Assembly (NCBI GenBank): GCA_030447745.1
Contig: JAUJOH010000013.1
Coordinates: forward strand, 1 to 62,652
DNA from: Chloroflexota bacterium
GTDB taxonomy: Bacteria > Chloroflexota > Limnocylindria > Limnocylindrales > CSP1-4
DNA length: 62,652 nt
Direction of reading: 5' to 3'
The notes under the pieces are model-generated. The model had not been told where the DNA came from. It saw only the letters and a program-made list of their open reading frames with translations, and did not search any database. Numbering within the stretch: the first letter of the stretch is position 1; the number at the start of each line of letters is the position of its first letter. The position numbers were made by a program, and so were the translations under genes. Shown piece after piece: positions 8,791 to 17,889 of the stretch.

Positions 8791-9528
8791 GTGGCGTACC
8801 GGCTCGTCTGTCTCGACGCGGGATTCACGCTGATCCGGCCGCGCGAGACGATGGCGGGCCGGCTCGCCAGGGTCCTCGAGGACCACGGTCACCGGCCGGA
8901 CGAGGAGGAGGTGCGCCGAGCCTGGGACGCGGCGGATGCGTGGTTCTGGGACGAATACCACCGGCCCGGCAACGCCACCTGGGCGAGCGACGAGCGGATC
9001 CAGGAGACGTGGCGCTCCTATCACCGCCTGATGCTGCAAGAGCTCGGCTTTGGCGACCGCGACCGCGAGGTGCTGGAGGCCGTGCTCGTGGCCCAGATGG
9101 CAACCGAGGCATGGGAACTCTACGACGACACGCAGCCGGCCCTCGACGCACTCCGCGAGGCTCGCCAGTCGGGCGAGCGCCCCGGTGAGCCGTTTGCGGC
9201 AATCGTGAGCGACTGGGGATCCCTGCTGACCGAGCTGCTCGAGGGCCTCGGCATCGCGGCGTACGTGGACCGGATCTTCGCCTCGGGCGCCATCGGTCTG
9301 GCCAAGCCGTCACCGGACTTCTACCTGCGGGCGTGCCGGGACCTGGGAGTGAGTCCCGGCGATGCCGTGATGATCGGAGACAGCTATCGCGCCGATGTCC
9401 TCGGGGCACGAGGCGCCGGCATGGCTGGAGTCCTCCTCGACCGAGCGGGGACGGCCACCGGGGTCGACCCCGGCGTTCCGGTCGTCGCGACGCTCGTCGA
9501 CGCCGTGGAGCTCGTCCTCGGCGGCTGA
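8791..9528 (+). CDS. HAD superfamily hydrolase (REG-2-like)
   Basis: A 245-residue phosphatase-type protein. All HAD motifs are visible: motif I LDAGFTLI (nucleophile Asp near residue 8), motif II SDWGS, motif III lysine in LAKPSPDFY, and motif IV GDSYRADVLGARGAG. The helical cap lies between motifs I and II. GTG 8791 is preferred over GTG 8776 because TACCGT ends 6 nt before it, the pattern seen across this window. The substrate is unknown. Confidence 0.85.
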   Translation: MAYRLVCLDAGFTLIRPRETMAGRLARVLEDHGHRPDEEEVRRAWDAADAWFWDEYHRPGNATWASDERIQETWRSYHRLMLQELGFGDRDREVLEAVLVAQMATEAWELYDDTQPALDALREARQSGERPGEPFAAIVSDWGSLLTELLEGLGIAAYVDRIFASGAIGLAKPSPDFYLRACRDLGVSPGDAVMIGDSYRADVLGARGAGMAGVLLDRAGTATGVDPGVPVVATLVDAVELVLGG

Positions 9529-9795
9529 CGGACCCGAGCGGGATCTGAAATGCCCGCGGCTCTCGCCCGCCCGGCCCTCAGGGAGACCGCCGCCCGGGTC
9601 TCGCGCAGTCAGCACAGCCAGCCCGACCGTTGCGCGAGCGCACCGGTCCGGTACTGGCGGCTACCGCAAAGTACGGCTGGCCGCGGCAGGTGCGGACTCC
9701 TACGCTCCGCCTAGCAGCAGGCCGCACTCCACCCCTGAGCACCCCGGGGCATCAGGAGCGGCCACAGGGTGCGCATCAGCGAGGCAACGACACGC

Positions 9796-9990
9796 ATGGC
9801 TCCCACGGCCGCCAACGAACTTGGCCCGATGCTGACGGCGACCGAGGTCGCCGAGATGCTCCACCTCCACGTCAACACCGTGAAGCGGCTTGGTGACCGG
9901 GGCGAGCTTCCCTTCTACCGCGTCTGTCGCCGGGGTGATCGGCGCTTCCGGCTGGACGACGTCATGAAGTTCCTCAATCAGAACCGCTGA
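9796..9990 (+). CDS. Excisionase-family HTH DNA-binding protein
   Basis: A 64-residue protein from ATG 9796 (an in-frame GTG at 9769 is possible). MLTATEVAEMLHLHVNTVKR is the MerR/excisionase-like HTH (helix_turn_helix_17); RRGDRRFRLDDVMKFLNQ is the wing and C-terminal helix. Such stand-alone proteins are common in high-GC bacteria. No recombinase adjoins it, so the name marks the fold, not an excision role. Confidence 0.75.
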   Translation: MAPTAANELGPMLTATEVAEMLHLHVNTVKRLGDRGELPFYRVCRRGDRRFRLDDVMKFLNQNR

Positions 9991-10041
9991 CTCGTCAGGC
10001 ACAACCGCTGACCCCGCTGGTCGTGCGCCTGCGCCCCCGCT

Positions 10042-11340
10042 TCAGACCGCCCGGAGCGCCTCGCCGAACAGCTCCACCCCTTCCGCGATCTCGCTCGCGC
10101 TGACGTCGAGCGGCGGGAGCCAGCGAATCACCTGGTGCTCCGCCCCGCAGGTCAGGACGAGGAGCCCGAGGTCCGCCGCCCGCGCCATCACGGCCTGCGC
10201 AAGCGCCCCGTCGGGCTTACGGGTCCTCGCGTCCGCGACCATCTCGACGCCGACCATCAGGCCCGGTCCGCGGACGTCGCCGATCCGCTCGTCCTCGGCG
10301 GCAATCGAGCGGAGGCTCCGGCTGAGCTCCTCCCCGCGAGCGGCAGTGTTCTCGACCAGTCCTTCGTCCCGAATGGTCTCGAGGACGGCAATTCCGGCCG
10401 CACACGCCACGGGGTTCCCGCCGTAGGTCGAGCCGTGCGCGCCCTTGCCCCACCGTTCCTGCAGCTCCCGTCGCGTGGCGAGCGCCGCGAGCGGGAGGCC
10501 GTTCGCCATCGCCTTGGCCATGCAGACGGCGTCGGGGACGACCCGGGCCTGCTCGAGCGCCCACATCGACCCAGTCCGGGCATACCCGGACTGGACCTCA
10601 TCGGCGACCAGCAGGATGGCGTGCTCGTCGCAGAAGTCGCGCAGCGCCCGGAGGAACGGCGCGGGTGCCGGGTGGTAGCCGCCCTCGCCCTGGACGGGCT
10701 CGATCAGGATCGCGGCCACTGACGCGGCCGGGACCGTGGCGGACGTCAGGCGCCGCAGGTGCTGGAGACAGACGCGCGTGGCCTCTGTCTCGTCACCCCC
10801 GAAGTCGGCGTAGACGCGCGGGAACGGCGTGAAGTAGACGGACGGAAGCAGCGGCTCGTAGCCCATGCGGTAGTTGCCGCTCGACGTCGTCACCGACGCC
10901 GCCCCGAGCGTCCGTCCGTGAAAGCCGCCCTCGAAGGCGATGATCGCCGGACGCCCGGTGACCCGCCGAGCGAGCTTGATCGCGGACTCGATCGCCTCCG
11001 AACCCGAGTTGACGAAGAAGACCGTGTCGATCGGCGCCGGCAGCGTGTCCGCGACCATCCGGGCGAGTCGGACGACCGGTTCCGAGTACCCGATCGCGCC
11101 GGTGGGCCCGATCAGGCGATCGACCTGGGCGTGGATCGCGGCGGACACGCGCGGATGAGCATGCCCGAGGACCGTGACCGCGATGCCGTTCGCAAAGTCG
11201 AGGTATCCCCGGCCTGCTGTGTCGTACAACCGATGGCCGGCGCCGTGACTCCAGCTTCGCTCGAAGTACCGCCCGAGGACCGGGCTGAGGTTGCCGGCCA
11301 GGGCCGAGAGGTTCGGAACGGCGGTGCCGACATCATCCAT
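10042..11340 (-). CDS. Class III aminotransferase (4-aminobutyrate aminotransferase-like)
   Basis: A 432-residue PLP enzyme of family length. Hallmarks: FFVNSGSEAIESAIKLAR (phosphate binding), FEGGFHGRTLGAASVT, LIEPVQGEGGYHPAP, the Asp in LLVADEVQSGYARTG, and lysine in VCMAKAMANGLPLAA as the PLP Schiff base. The start ATG 11340 lies 6 nt after TATACT (minus strand, 11347-11352), giving a probable leaderless transcript. The best guess is an omega-amino acid:2-oxoglutarate transaminase. Divergent from an acyl-CoA dehydrogenase at 11504. Exact substrate is unresolved. Confidence 0.9.
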   Translation of the reverse strand: MDDVGTAVPNLSALAGNLSPVLGRYFERSWSHGAGHRLYDTAGRGYLDFANGIAVTVLGHAHPRVSAAIHAQVDRLIGPTGAIGYSEPVVRLARMVADTLPAPIDTVFFVNSGSEAIESAIKLARRVTGRPAIIAFEGGFHGRTLGAASVTTSSGNYRMGYEPLLPSVYFTPFPRVYADFGGDETEATRVCLQHLRRLTSATVPAASVAAILIEPVQGEGGYHPAPAPFLRALRDFCDEHAILLVADEVQSGYARTGSMWALEQARVVPDAVCMAKAMANGLPLAALATRRELQERWGKGAHGSTYGGNPVACAAGIAVLETIRDEGLVENTAARGEELSRSLRSIAAEDERIGDVRGPGLMVGVEMVADARTRKPDGALAQAVMARAADLGLLVLTCGAEHQVIRWLPPLDVSASEIAEGVELFGEALRAV

Positions 11341-11346
11341 CGGGCG

Positions 11347-11352
11347 AGTATA
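11347..11352 (-). promoter_or_regulatory. -10 box TATACT of the aminotransferase gene
   Basis: TATACT on the minus strand ends 6 nt before the ATG, placing the expected transcription start on the start codon. No ribosome-binding site is present. Confidence 0.55.
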
Positions 11353-11503
11353 GGTATGGGGACCCTTCGGGCGGACGCATCCCGCTGCCGATGGACGGTT
11401 GGCGCGGGACACGGCCGGCGGCGGGGCCCGGAGCCGCCGCCTAGAATCCGGCCCGGGCCGGCGCGGCGCCCGGCCAGCCCGACTCGCTGAAAGGGGTCGC
11501 GTC

Positions 11504-12727
11504 TTGGTCGACTTCGCCCTGACGGAGGAGAACCGGCTCGTGCAGGCGAGCGCGCGGGCGTTCGCGGAGGCGGAGATCCTGCCCCACATCCGGCAGTGGG
11601 ACGAGCGCGGCGAGGTGCACCGGGAGGTCTTCGCCCAAATGGGCGAGCAGGGCTTCCTCGGGGCGCCGATCCCGGAGCGCTACGGGGGCGGCGGGATGGA
11701 CTACATCTCGTTCGCGCTGCTGTGCGAGGAGCTCGAACGCGCGGACACCGCGTTCCGCGTCGTCCAGAGCGTCCACGTCGGGCTCAACTCGTTGGCGCTC
11801 CTCCAGTGGGGGACGGAGGAGCAGCGACAGCGCTGGCTCGTCCCGCAGGCGAGGGGTGAGAAGCTCGCCACCTTCGCCCTGACCGAGCCCGGCGTCGGAA
11901 CCGATGCCGCCCACCTGGCCGCCACGGCCACCCGCGACGGCGAGGCGTACCGGCTCAATGGCCAGAAGATCTGGATCAGCCTGGCGGACATCGCCGACCA
12001 CTTCCTCGTCTTCGCCTCGGTCGACCGCTCCGCCGGCTGGCGCGGGGTGACGGCGTTCATGCTTCAGCGCGGCATGGCCGGTCTTTCGACCGGGACGCTC
12101 CACGGCAAGCTCGGGATCCGGGCGGGCAACACGGGCCTCATCAACCTCGACGACGTGGCGGTCCCGGCCGAGCACCGGATCGGCGAGGAGGGCGAGGGGT
12201 TTCTCGTCGCGATGAGCGCCATCGACCAGGGCCGGTACACCGTCGCTGCCGGCGCCGTGGGGCTGGCCCAGGCGTGCCTCGACGCCTCGCTCCGGTACGC
12301 CCACGAGCGCGAGACCTTCGGCCAGGAGATCGGGCGCCATCAGCTCGTCCAGCAGATGATCGCGAACATGGCCGCCGGCACGGAGATGGGCCGGCTGCTC
12401 GTCTGGCGGGCCGGCTGGCTCAAGAACCAGGGGTTGCGGAACACGCGCCAGACATCGCTCGCCAAGTGGCACGCCACGGACCACGCGGTCCGGAGCGCCC
12501 TCGACGCGATCCAGATCCACGGTGCGAACGGCTATTCCAGCGAGTTTCCGGTCGAGCGCTACCTGCGCAACTCGAAGGCGGCCGTCATCTACGAGGGCAC
12601 GAGCCAGCTGCACACGATCATCCAGGCGGAGTACGCGCTCGGCTACCGGCAGGACCGCCCGATCCGCTGCGAGCCGTGGCCGGCGGACGGCTGGCGGCGA
12701 CCCGTGGGAGGGGCCCAAGCGGGTTAG
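11504..12727 (+). CDS. Acyl-CoA dehydrogenase
   Basis: A 407-residue FAD flavoenzyme. Start is TTG 11504 behind an AAAGGGG ribosome site (spacing 7); no ATG is available nearby. Signature 1 ATFALTEPGVGTDAAHL and the later AIQIHGANGYSSEFPVERYL / IYEGTSQLHTIIQ are typical of acyl-CoA dehydrogenases. The catalytic base is not aligned with certainty. It catalyses alpha,beta-desaturation of an acyl-CoA; chain length unknown. It faces the EamA gene convergently. Confidence 0.92.
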   Translation: MVDFALTEENRLVQASARAFAEAEILPHIRQWDERGEVHREVFAQMGEQGFLGAPIPERYGGGGMDYISFALLCEELERADTAFRVVQSVHVGLNSLALLQWGTEEQRQRWLVPQARGEKLATFALTEPGVGTDAAHLAATATRDGEAYRLNGQKIWISLADIADHFLVFASVDRSAGWRGVTAFMLQRGMAGLSTGTLHGKLGIRAGNTGLINLDDVAVPAEHRIGEEGEGFLVAMSAIDQGRYTVAAGAVGLAQACLDASLRYAHERETFGQEIGRHQLVQQMIANMAAGTEMGRLLVWRAGWLKNQGLRNTRQTSLAKWHATDHAVRSALDAIQIHGANGYSSEFPVERYLRNSKAAVIYEGTSQLHTIIQAEYALGYRQDRPIRCEPWPADGWRRPVGGAQAG

Positions 12728-12751
12728 CCGCGCGCGGCGACCGTCCTGCCT

Positions 12752-13813
12752 TCAGCCCCGCGCGGGGGCCGGATCCTGGTCCCGCGCGGGGGTGTCGCCG
12801 CGGTCCGCGGCGGACGCGTCGGCTGGGCTTGCGGTCGTCCCAACGCCGGCCACCGGCGTCGTGGCCGCCTCGTTGTCGGCCGCGGGCTCGGCTCGGGTCG
12901 TCCGGCCGCGAGCCGTGACGATGAGCGCGACGGCGAACAGGATCACGCCGGCCGCGGCGACGATCCGCGGCGTGACGGGTTCCCCGGCCAGCGCGGCGCC
13001 GAGCGCGAACGCGACCACCGGGTTCACGTACGCGTACGTCCCGACCTTGGCCAGCGGCGCATGCCGCAGCAACCAGATGTAGGCCGAGTAGCCGACGAGC
13101 GACCCGACGACCGCGAGGTAGAGGATCGCGAGCAGCGACCGGTCGGACACCCCGGCCGGGTCGAAGCGAGCGAAGTCACCGACCAGCAGGGCGACGACGA
13201 CCATCACCGCGCCGCCCGAGAGCATCTGGATCGCGAGCGAGCGCACCTGGTCGGACGGCTGAGCCGCCCGGTGCGCCGCGAAGATCGAGCCCGCTGCCCA
13301 CAGGACTGGCGAGGCGAGGAGGGCGAGCAACCCGCCGATCTCGAGCTGGCCCGTCGTCTCCCATGGACCGGCGAGGATCGCCACGCCGGCCAGGCCGATC
13401 ACGATGCCGAGCGCGACGGGACGGGAGATGCGTTCGCCGACGAAGACGCGGCCGAGCACCACCAGCCACGCCGGCAGCAGCGCGATCAGGAGTGCCGCGA
13501 TCCCGGACGGGATCGTCTGCTCGCCCCAGGCCACCAGACCCTGACCACCGCCGAGCAGGAGCGCGCCCACGATCGCCGAGTCGCGAACCTCGCGGCGGGA
13601 CGGACGCGAGCCCGGGTTGCGGACGAACGACCAGGCGAGGATCGCCGATCCGGCGAGGGCGAACCGAAGTGCGCCCATGACGTACGGCGGGATCGTCTCG
13701 ATCGCGAAGAGGATCCCGAGGTAGGTCGACCCCCACACCAAGTACAGCGTGATGAGGGCGACCCAGACGGCGAGCGGGCTGGCGGTGCTTTTTGGATTAG
13801 CCGACTGGTCCAA
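12752..13813 (-). CDS. EamA/DMT-superfamily membrane transporter
   Basis: A 353-residue protein with ten predicted membrane segments and two EamA repeats. LYLVWGSTYLGILFAIETIP begins the first repeat, and GSIFAAHRAAQPSD and SLVGYSAYIWLLRHAPL mark the second. The start is TTG 13813, with TACACT (minus strand, 13823-13828) 9 nt upstream. The last ~45 residues are a Pro/Ala-rich cytoplasmic tail. Probable metabolite or amino-acid exporter; substrate unknown. Confidence 0.9.
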   Translation of the reverse strand: MDQSANPKSTASPLAVWVALITLYLVWGSTYLGILFAIETIPPYVMGALRFALAGSAILAWSFVRNPGSRPSRREVRDSAIVGALLLGGGQGLVAWGEQTIPSGIAALLIALLPAWLVVLGRVFVGERISRPVALGIVIGLAGVAILAGPWETTGQLEIGGLLALLASPVLWAAGSIFAAHRAAQPSDQVRSLAIQMLSGGAVMVVVALLVGDFARFDPAGVSDRSLLAILYLAVVGSLVGYSAYIWLLRHAPLAKVGTYAYVNPVVAFALGAALAGEPVTPRIVAAAGVILFAVALIVTARGRTTRAEPAADNEAATTPVAGVGTTASPADASAADRGDTPARDQDPAPARG

Positions 13814-13876
13814 CGTTCTCGGAGTGTACCGGCTCCAGCGCGGCGCCGCCGGGCGGCCGCCGCGCTGGCCGCGACG

Positions 13877-14686
13877 CTATGCCGCCCGCGCCGCCGAATC
13901 CGGCCGGCAGTCGCGGCACGCCCGATAGCCGGCCGCCTCGGACGCCCGGCCGGAGCGGAACGCGACCCGGTGCCGTGCGGTGATCCGGCGCGCGTTGTGG
14001 CAGCTGGGCAGGCAGTAGACCCGCGTCGTGTCCGAGGCGAGGTACCGGATCCCTGCCCGGGCGAGCGACTCGAGCTCGTCCGGGTCGAGGCCCTCCGCGG
14101 CGAGCATCACCCGCTTGACGGTCGGGCCGCCCAGCGAGTAGTTGCCGATCAAGCCGTCGCTCCGGACGACCCGGTGACAGGGCACCACGAGCGGAACGGG
14201 GTTGTGGGCGAGCGCGGTCCCCACCGCCCGGACGGCGTTCGGCCGGCCGATCTCGGCGGCGATCCAGCCGTACGGGCGGACCTCTCCGCGGGGGATCTCG
14301 AGCGCCTTCAGCCAGACGGCCCGCTCGAACTCGGTCCGGCCTCGCAGGTCGAGCGGGAGGCGCGCTCGCCGGTCGCCCTCGAGACGCCGGGCGACGGCCC
14401 GGGCCAGCGAGTCGGGGAGGGCCGCCGCCCGGCGGACCGGCCTTCCGATCGATCGAGCGAACCGCCGCTCGAACGTGGCGTCGTCGTCGGCCCGACCGAC
14501 GGTCGAGATGCCGAGGCCGTTCCAGGCCACGTAGACGGCGCCGACTGGCGTCGGCACCGTGGCGTACTCATCGGCCAGCCCGACCGAGGCAAGGGTCGCT
14601 CCGGCGAGCGTTGGCGGGGCAGCCACGGCGAGGCCGGCGAGAGCCGTCTCCACGTCGGCCAGGCCGAGCGGCGTTCGGGGCGTCAT
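13877..14686 (-). CDS. Ogt-type DNA alkyltransferase fused to an Ada zinc domain at the C terminus
   Basis: A 269-residue repair protein with two modules. Residues about 40-200 are a methylated-DNA-protein cysteine methyltransferase: IPRGEVRPYGWIAAEIGRP and active-site PCHRVVRSDG. Residues about 215-265 match the Ada methylphosphotriester/zinc domain: VYCLPSCHNARR, then YRACRDCRPD, giving C-x3-C ... C-x2-C. In E. coli Ada the zinc domain is N-terminal and an AraC-type domain sits between; here the order is reversed and no AraC domain is seen. Its ATG overlaps the sigma factor stop by 4 nt, so both are made together. Confidence 0.87.
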   Translation of the reverse strand: MTPRTPLGLADVETALAGLAVAAPPTLAGATLASVGLADEYATVPTPVGAVYVAWNGLGISTVGRADDDATFERRFARSIGRPVRRAAALPDSLARAVARRLEGDRRARLPLDLRGRTEFERAVWLKALEIPRGEVRPYGWIAAEIGRPNAVRAVGTALAHNPVPLVVPCHRVVRSDGLIGNYSLGGPTVKRVMLAAEGLDPDELESLARAGIRYLASDTTRVYCLPSCHNARRITARHRVAFRSGRASEAAGYRACRDCRPDSAARAA

Positions 14687-15285
14687 GCGGACATCACCTC
14701 GCGATCGAGCAGGGACGCCGACTCGGCGGCGTCACGGAGGAGCGCAAGCCCGCGGTGAACCTGCGCCTTGAGCGTTCCCTCGGGGCGGCCGAGCGCGTTT
14801 GCCATCTCCGCATACGACAGGCCGTCGACATGCCGGAGGACGACCGGGATCCGCAGCCGCTGAGGGAGCGTGGCCAGCAGCGCCGCCCAGTCACGCGCCG
14901 TCTCGCGCCGGAGCGCCGACGCATGCGGGCTCCCCGTGGGGTCGTGGGCCGCGATCCGGCCGGCGACCGGGATCGTGTCCCGGGCGCTCGGCGCATCGAG
15001 GCGGACGACGGCCAGCTTTCTGCGTCGCCCGCGGTTGCGGCAGAGGTTGACGACGATCGTCGCCAGCCACGGACGCACCTCCAGCGACCGGATTCGGTCC
15101 GGGTCGTAGGAGGCCAGCGCCCGGTAGGCCCGGACCAGGCAGTCCTGCGTGACCTCCTCCGCGTCGCGCGGATCGCCGAGCACACGCAGGGCGATGGAGT
15201 AGAGCCGGTCCTGATGGTCGAGAACCAGGCGCTCGAAGGCGCCGTCGAGGTCGGTAGCGAGGGCGCTCGGCAGGGCGTCGTCCAT
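14683..15285 (-). CDS. ECF-type RNA polymerase sigma-70 factor
   Basis: A 200-residue sigma factor from ATG 15285 (upstream GAAGAAG). Region 2 is DRLYSIALRVLGDPRDAEEV with RPWLATIVVNLCRNR, and region 4 is LPQRLRIPVVLRHVDGLSYA with an EGTLKAQVHRGLALLR recognition helix. Region 3 is missing, as in ECF factors. No anti-sigma gene adjoins. Its end overlaps the alkyltransferase gene by 4 nt (ATGA), which suggests it directs an alkylation-damage or related stress response. Confidence 0.88.
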   Translation of the reverse strand: MDDALPSALATDLDGAFERLVLDHQDRLYSIALRVLGDPRDAEEVTQDCLVRAYRALASYDPDRIRSLEVRPWLATIVVNLCRNRGRRRKLAVVRLDAPSARDTIPVAGRIAAHDPTGSPHASALRRETARDWAALLATLPQRLRIPVVLRHVDGLSYAEMANALGRPEGTLKAQVHRGLALLRDAAESASLLDREVMSA

Positions 15286-15400
15286 GTCTTCTTCAACACC
15301 GCCCGGCGGAAATCGGTTGCATCGCGACACCGTGCCGGTTCCGGGCGCCGCGAGCAAGGGTCGGTGCGTGGGCGGCCTGCCCTGCGACAATCGCCGAAGG

Positions 15401-16414
15401 ATGCGTCTCGACGATCGCTTCGAGGAGCTGGCCGGCAGTCTCGGCGGCTTCTACCGGGCGTGGCTGGTCTACCTGGGTCTCGAGCTCGGGCTGTTCGCTC
15501 GTCTGCGAGATGCCGGGTCGGCAGGGCTCACCCCGGCCGAGCTTGCGGCGTCGACCGGGACGCAGGTGCACGCGATCGACGTCTGGGTGTGGGCCGCCGA
15601 TGCGCACGACCTTGCGACGTTCGACGACGGCCGGGTGCGGGTCGACCCCGAGGTGGGCGCGATCCTCCTCGACGACACGATCCCGGACTACCTCGGCGGC
15701 CAGTTTGCCCACGCCGTGGTGGCCAGTCTCGACTGGGATGGGATGATCGACTTCTTTCGTACCGGCCAGCCAGTCCGGGACCGACCGGACCGCTACCGCG
15801 CCGCCATCGAGCGACTGACGGTCCAGGACATCGCGGTCTTCTTCCAGGAGGCGCTGGCCGCGCTGCCGCAGCTGGTCGCCGATCTGGCGCGGGGCGGCCG
15901 CGTGCTCGACGTCCACTGCGGCGGCGGCCGGTGGCTGATCGCCATGGCGCGGAGGTTCCCGGACCTGCGCCTCGTCGGCGTGGAGTTCGAGCCGGATTCG
16001 GTCGAGCGGGCTCGCCGGAACGTCGCCGCGGCCGGGTTATCCGACCGGATCGAGATCGAGCATGGCGACGTTGAAGAGCCCGGCCACGCCGGCGAGTTCG
16101 ACCTGGCCTACTTCCAGTACGCGTTGCACACGCTGCCGGATCCGCCCCGTGCGCTCGGCGCGGCCTGGGCAGCGCTCCGTCCAGGCGGTCGCCTGCTCGT
16201 GCTCGACTGGCCGCTCCCGTCGACGGTCGAGGAGTTCCGGACGCGTCATGGTGAGCTCATCGCTGGGGTCCAGCTGGACGAGGTCTTCCAGGGCACGCAG
16301 CTCGGCACGCGGGAGTCGTTCCTGTCATGGTTCGACGCCGCCGGGCTCGCGGCGCCTGAATCGATCGCGCTGCCGTCCGGCGCGTCGCTCTTCGCCGCCA
16401 CGCGGCCAGGCTGA
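15401..16414 (+). CDS. SAM-dependent methyltransferase with winged-helix dimerisation domain
   Basis: A 337-residue protein. Residues 1-90 form an N-terminal winged-helix dimerisation domain (GLTPAELAASTGTQVHAIDV). The Rossmann methyltransferase follows: motif I RVLDVHCGGGRWLIAMARRF (near 165-185), acidic ribose-binding end of strand 2 (GVEFEPDS), motif near HGDVEEPG, and post-motif LRPGGRLLVLDW. This layout is that of O-methyltransferase-2-like enzymes. The start follows GCCGAAGG. Divergent from the sigma factor; substrate unknown. Confidence 0.82.
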   Translation: MRLDDRFEELAGSLGGFYRAWLVYLGLELGLFARLRDAGSAGLTPAELAASTGTQVHAIDVWVWAADAHDLATFDDGRVRVDPEVGAILLDDTIPDYLGGQFAHAVVASLDWDGMIDFFRTGQPVRDRPDRYRAAIERLTVQDIAVFFQEALAALPQLVADLARGGRVLDVHCGGGRWLIAMARRFPDLRLVGVEFEPDSVERARRNVAAAGLSDRIEIEHGDVEEPGHAGEFDLAYFQYALHTLPDPPRALGAAWAALRPGGRLLVLDWPLPSTVEEFRTRHGELIAGVQLDEVFQGTQLGTRESFLSWFDAAGLAAPESIALPSGASLFAATRPG

Positions 16415-16462
16415 TCCAGGCGCGTCCGGGCTCGTGCCCGGGCCGCCGGTATCGTTGCCGCC

Positions 16463-17299
16463 ATGCCGCTGCCCGGTGGTCTCGACCGCGACGCGCTCGT
16501 GTTCCTCGAATGGCACGAGGCCCGGGTCCACGCGCTTCCCGGGCGCGAGCTGCGCGACCTGGGGGACGCGCTGCTGCTCCGCGATTCGGTCGATCGCGAG
16601 CCGTTCTGGAACCGTGTCGGGGCCGTGCGATGGCCGGACGACGGCGCGGCATTCGCCCGCCGCCTGGCGGAGACGATCGTCCTGTTCGCGACGCTCGACC
16701 GGATCCCGCACGTGTGGCCGCGGCCGGCGCTGAACGAGCCGCCCGATCTCGCGTCGCGGCTGACGTCCGAGGGCTGGGAGGACATCGGCGCCGGCTGCCT
16801 GATGCTCCTCGCGGCGCCACGTCGCGTCGCCGACGCGCTCGCGACGGGGCGGGATCCGGCGATCACGATCGATCAGATCTCGGCGCTGCACGGCCGCGCC
16901 GCCCGCCAGTCCGCGTCCGACGTGGCCCTCGTGCTCACCGACGCATTCGACGTCGCCCCGGGCGGTCGGGCGTCCCTGCAGATCGAAACCCTCGCCCTGT
17001 CGGAGCGAGCCGAGGTCGACGCGTGCCTTGTCCGCGTCGCGGGGGAGCCCGCGGCGACGGCCAGGGTCACGACGTTCGACGGCGCCTCGTACCTGTCCTC
17101 GATCGGGACGCGGCCCGCGTTCCGGAGCCGTGGTCTCGGCCGGCTGGCCACCGCGACGGTCGCCGCGGACGCGGTCGCGGCCGGCAGCCGATGGACGTAT
17201 CTCGGCGTGCACGCGGACAACGAGCCGGCCATCGGGCTCTACCGCGATCTCGGGTTCGAGCCGATCGGCGAGCCGGCGCCGGACCTGCTCCTGCGATGA
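16463..17299 (+). CDS. GNAT family N-acetyltransferase (C-terminal domain)
   Basis: A 278-residue protein. The N-terminal ~130 residues are not recognised; the C-terminal ~130 show GNAT features: a beta strand ending YLSSIGTRPAFRSRGLGRLA (acetyl-CoA pyrophosphate loop R-x-x-G-x-G) and the late YLGVHADNEPAIGLYRDLGF (motif B). TATCGT ends 7 nt before the ATG. Its last codons overlap the next gene in ATGA, so the two are coupled. Confidence 0.82.
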   Translation: MPLPGGLDRDALVFLEWHEARVHALPGRELRDLGDALLLRDSVDREPFWNRVGAVRWPDDGAAFARRLAETIVLFATLDRIPHVWPRPALNEPPDLASRLTSEGWEDIGAGCLMLLAAPRRVADALATGRDPAITIDQISALHGRAARQSASDVALVLTDAFDVAPGGRASLQIETLALSERAEVDACLVRVAGEPAATARVTTFDGASYLSSIGTRPAFRSRGLGRLATATVAADAVAAGSRWTYLGVHADNEPAIGLYRDLGFEPIGEPAPDLLLR

Positions 17300-17889
17300 A
17301 CGCGCGTCGGACGGGGATCGGCGCCGCGGTTGCCGATGCCGTGCTTGCGGAGGCCGTGCGGGACGGCATCCCGCCCCCTGCCGACGATGCGTTCCGGGTC
17401 CGGCTCGAGCAGGTCGCCACGGTCGCGGCCCCGCGATCGGTCGCGATCGGCTGGGCGACCGTGGATCTCGATCGAGCGGAGATCGAGCTCGCGGAGCGGC
17501 TCGCGCATCACGGTCGTCCCGTCGTGCGGGCGGCGACGGCTGACGACGCGCTCGGTGCGAAGTGCCGGCTGTTGGCGTTCGGCCCCGGCCCCGGCGTCCC
17601 CCTCCCCGCGCCGAGCACCGCGGGCCGCCTCGCCGCCGCGCTGGCGCGGTTCGGCGAGGCGGCGCTCGCGCTCTACCTCGTCGTCGACACAGGCATGATC
17701 GACGCCGTCCGACGCGAGGGGGTGGTGCTGTCCGCGCCGGGCGACGGCCCGCTGGGCCGGCAGCGGCTGGTGCTCGGTGGCTCGCGGTGGGGTCCGCACC
17801 TCCTGCTGGTCGCCGAGGTGCGCAACCGATCGGCGACCGGCCCGCAAGCCGAACCGGTGAGGCGGACGCCAGCCGGTACCATCACCTGA
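17296..17889 (+). CDS. Protein of unknown function coupled to GNAT genes
   Basis: A 197-residue protein that I do not recognise. Its ATG overlaps the GNAT stop by 4 nt, and its stop abuts the GTG of the next GNAT gene, so it lies inside a three-gene unit. It is mostly alpha/beta-looking with segments RSVAIGWATVDLDRAEIEL and ALALYLVVDTGMIDAV, and it has no signal peptide or membrane helix. Codon use matches the neighbours. The close coupling suggests a shared substrate with an acetyltransferase, but nothing in the sequence shows a reaction. Confidence 0.7.
   Translation: MNARRTGIGAAVADAVLAEAVRDGIPPPADDAFRVRLEQVATVAAPRSVAIGWATVDLDRAEIELAERLAHHGRPVVRAATADDALGAKCRLLAFGPGPGVPLPAPSTAGRLAAALARFGEAALALYLVVDTGMIDAVRREGVVLSAPGDGPLGRQRLVLGGSRWGPHLLLVAEVRNRSATGPQAEPVRRTPAGTIT

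Noticed and set aside
9796-9990. Excisionase of the tRNA-Lys element
   Set aside because: It is more than 40 kb away and such HTH proteins are common regulators; nothing links them.
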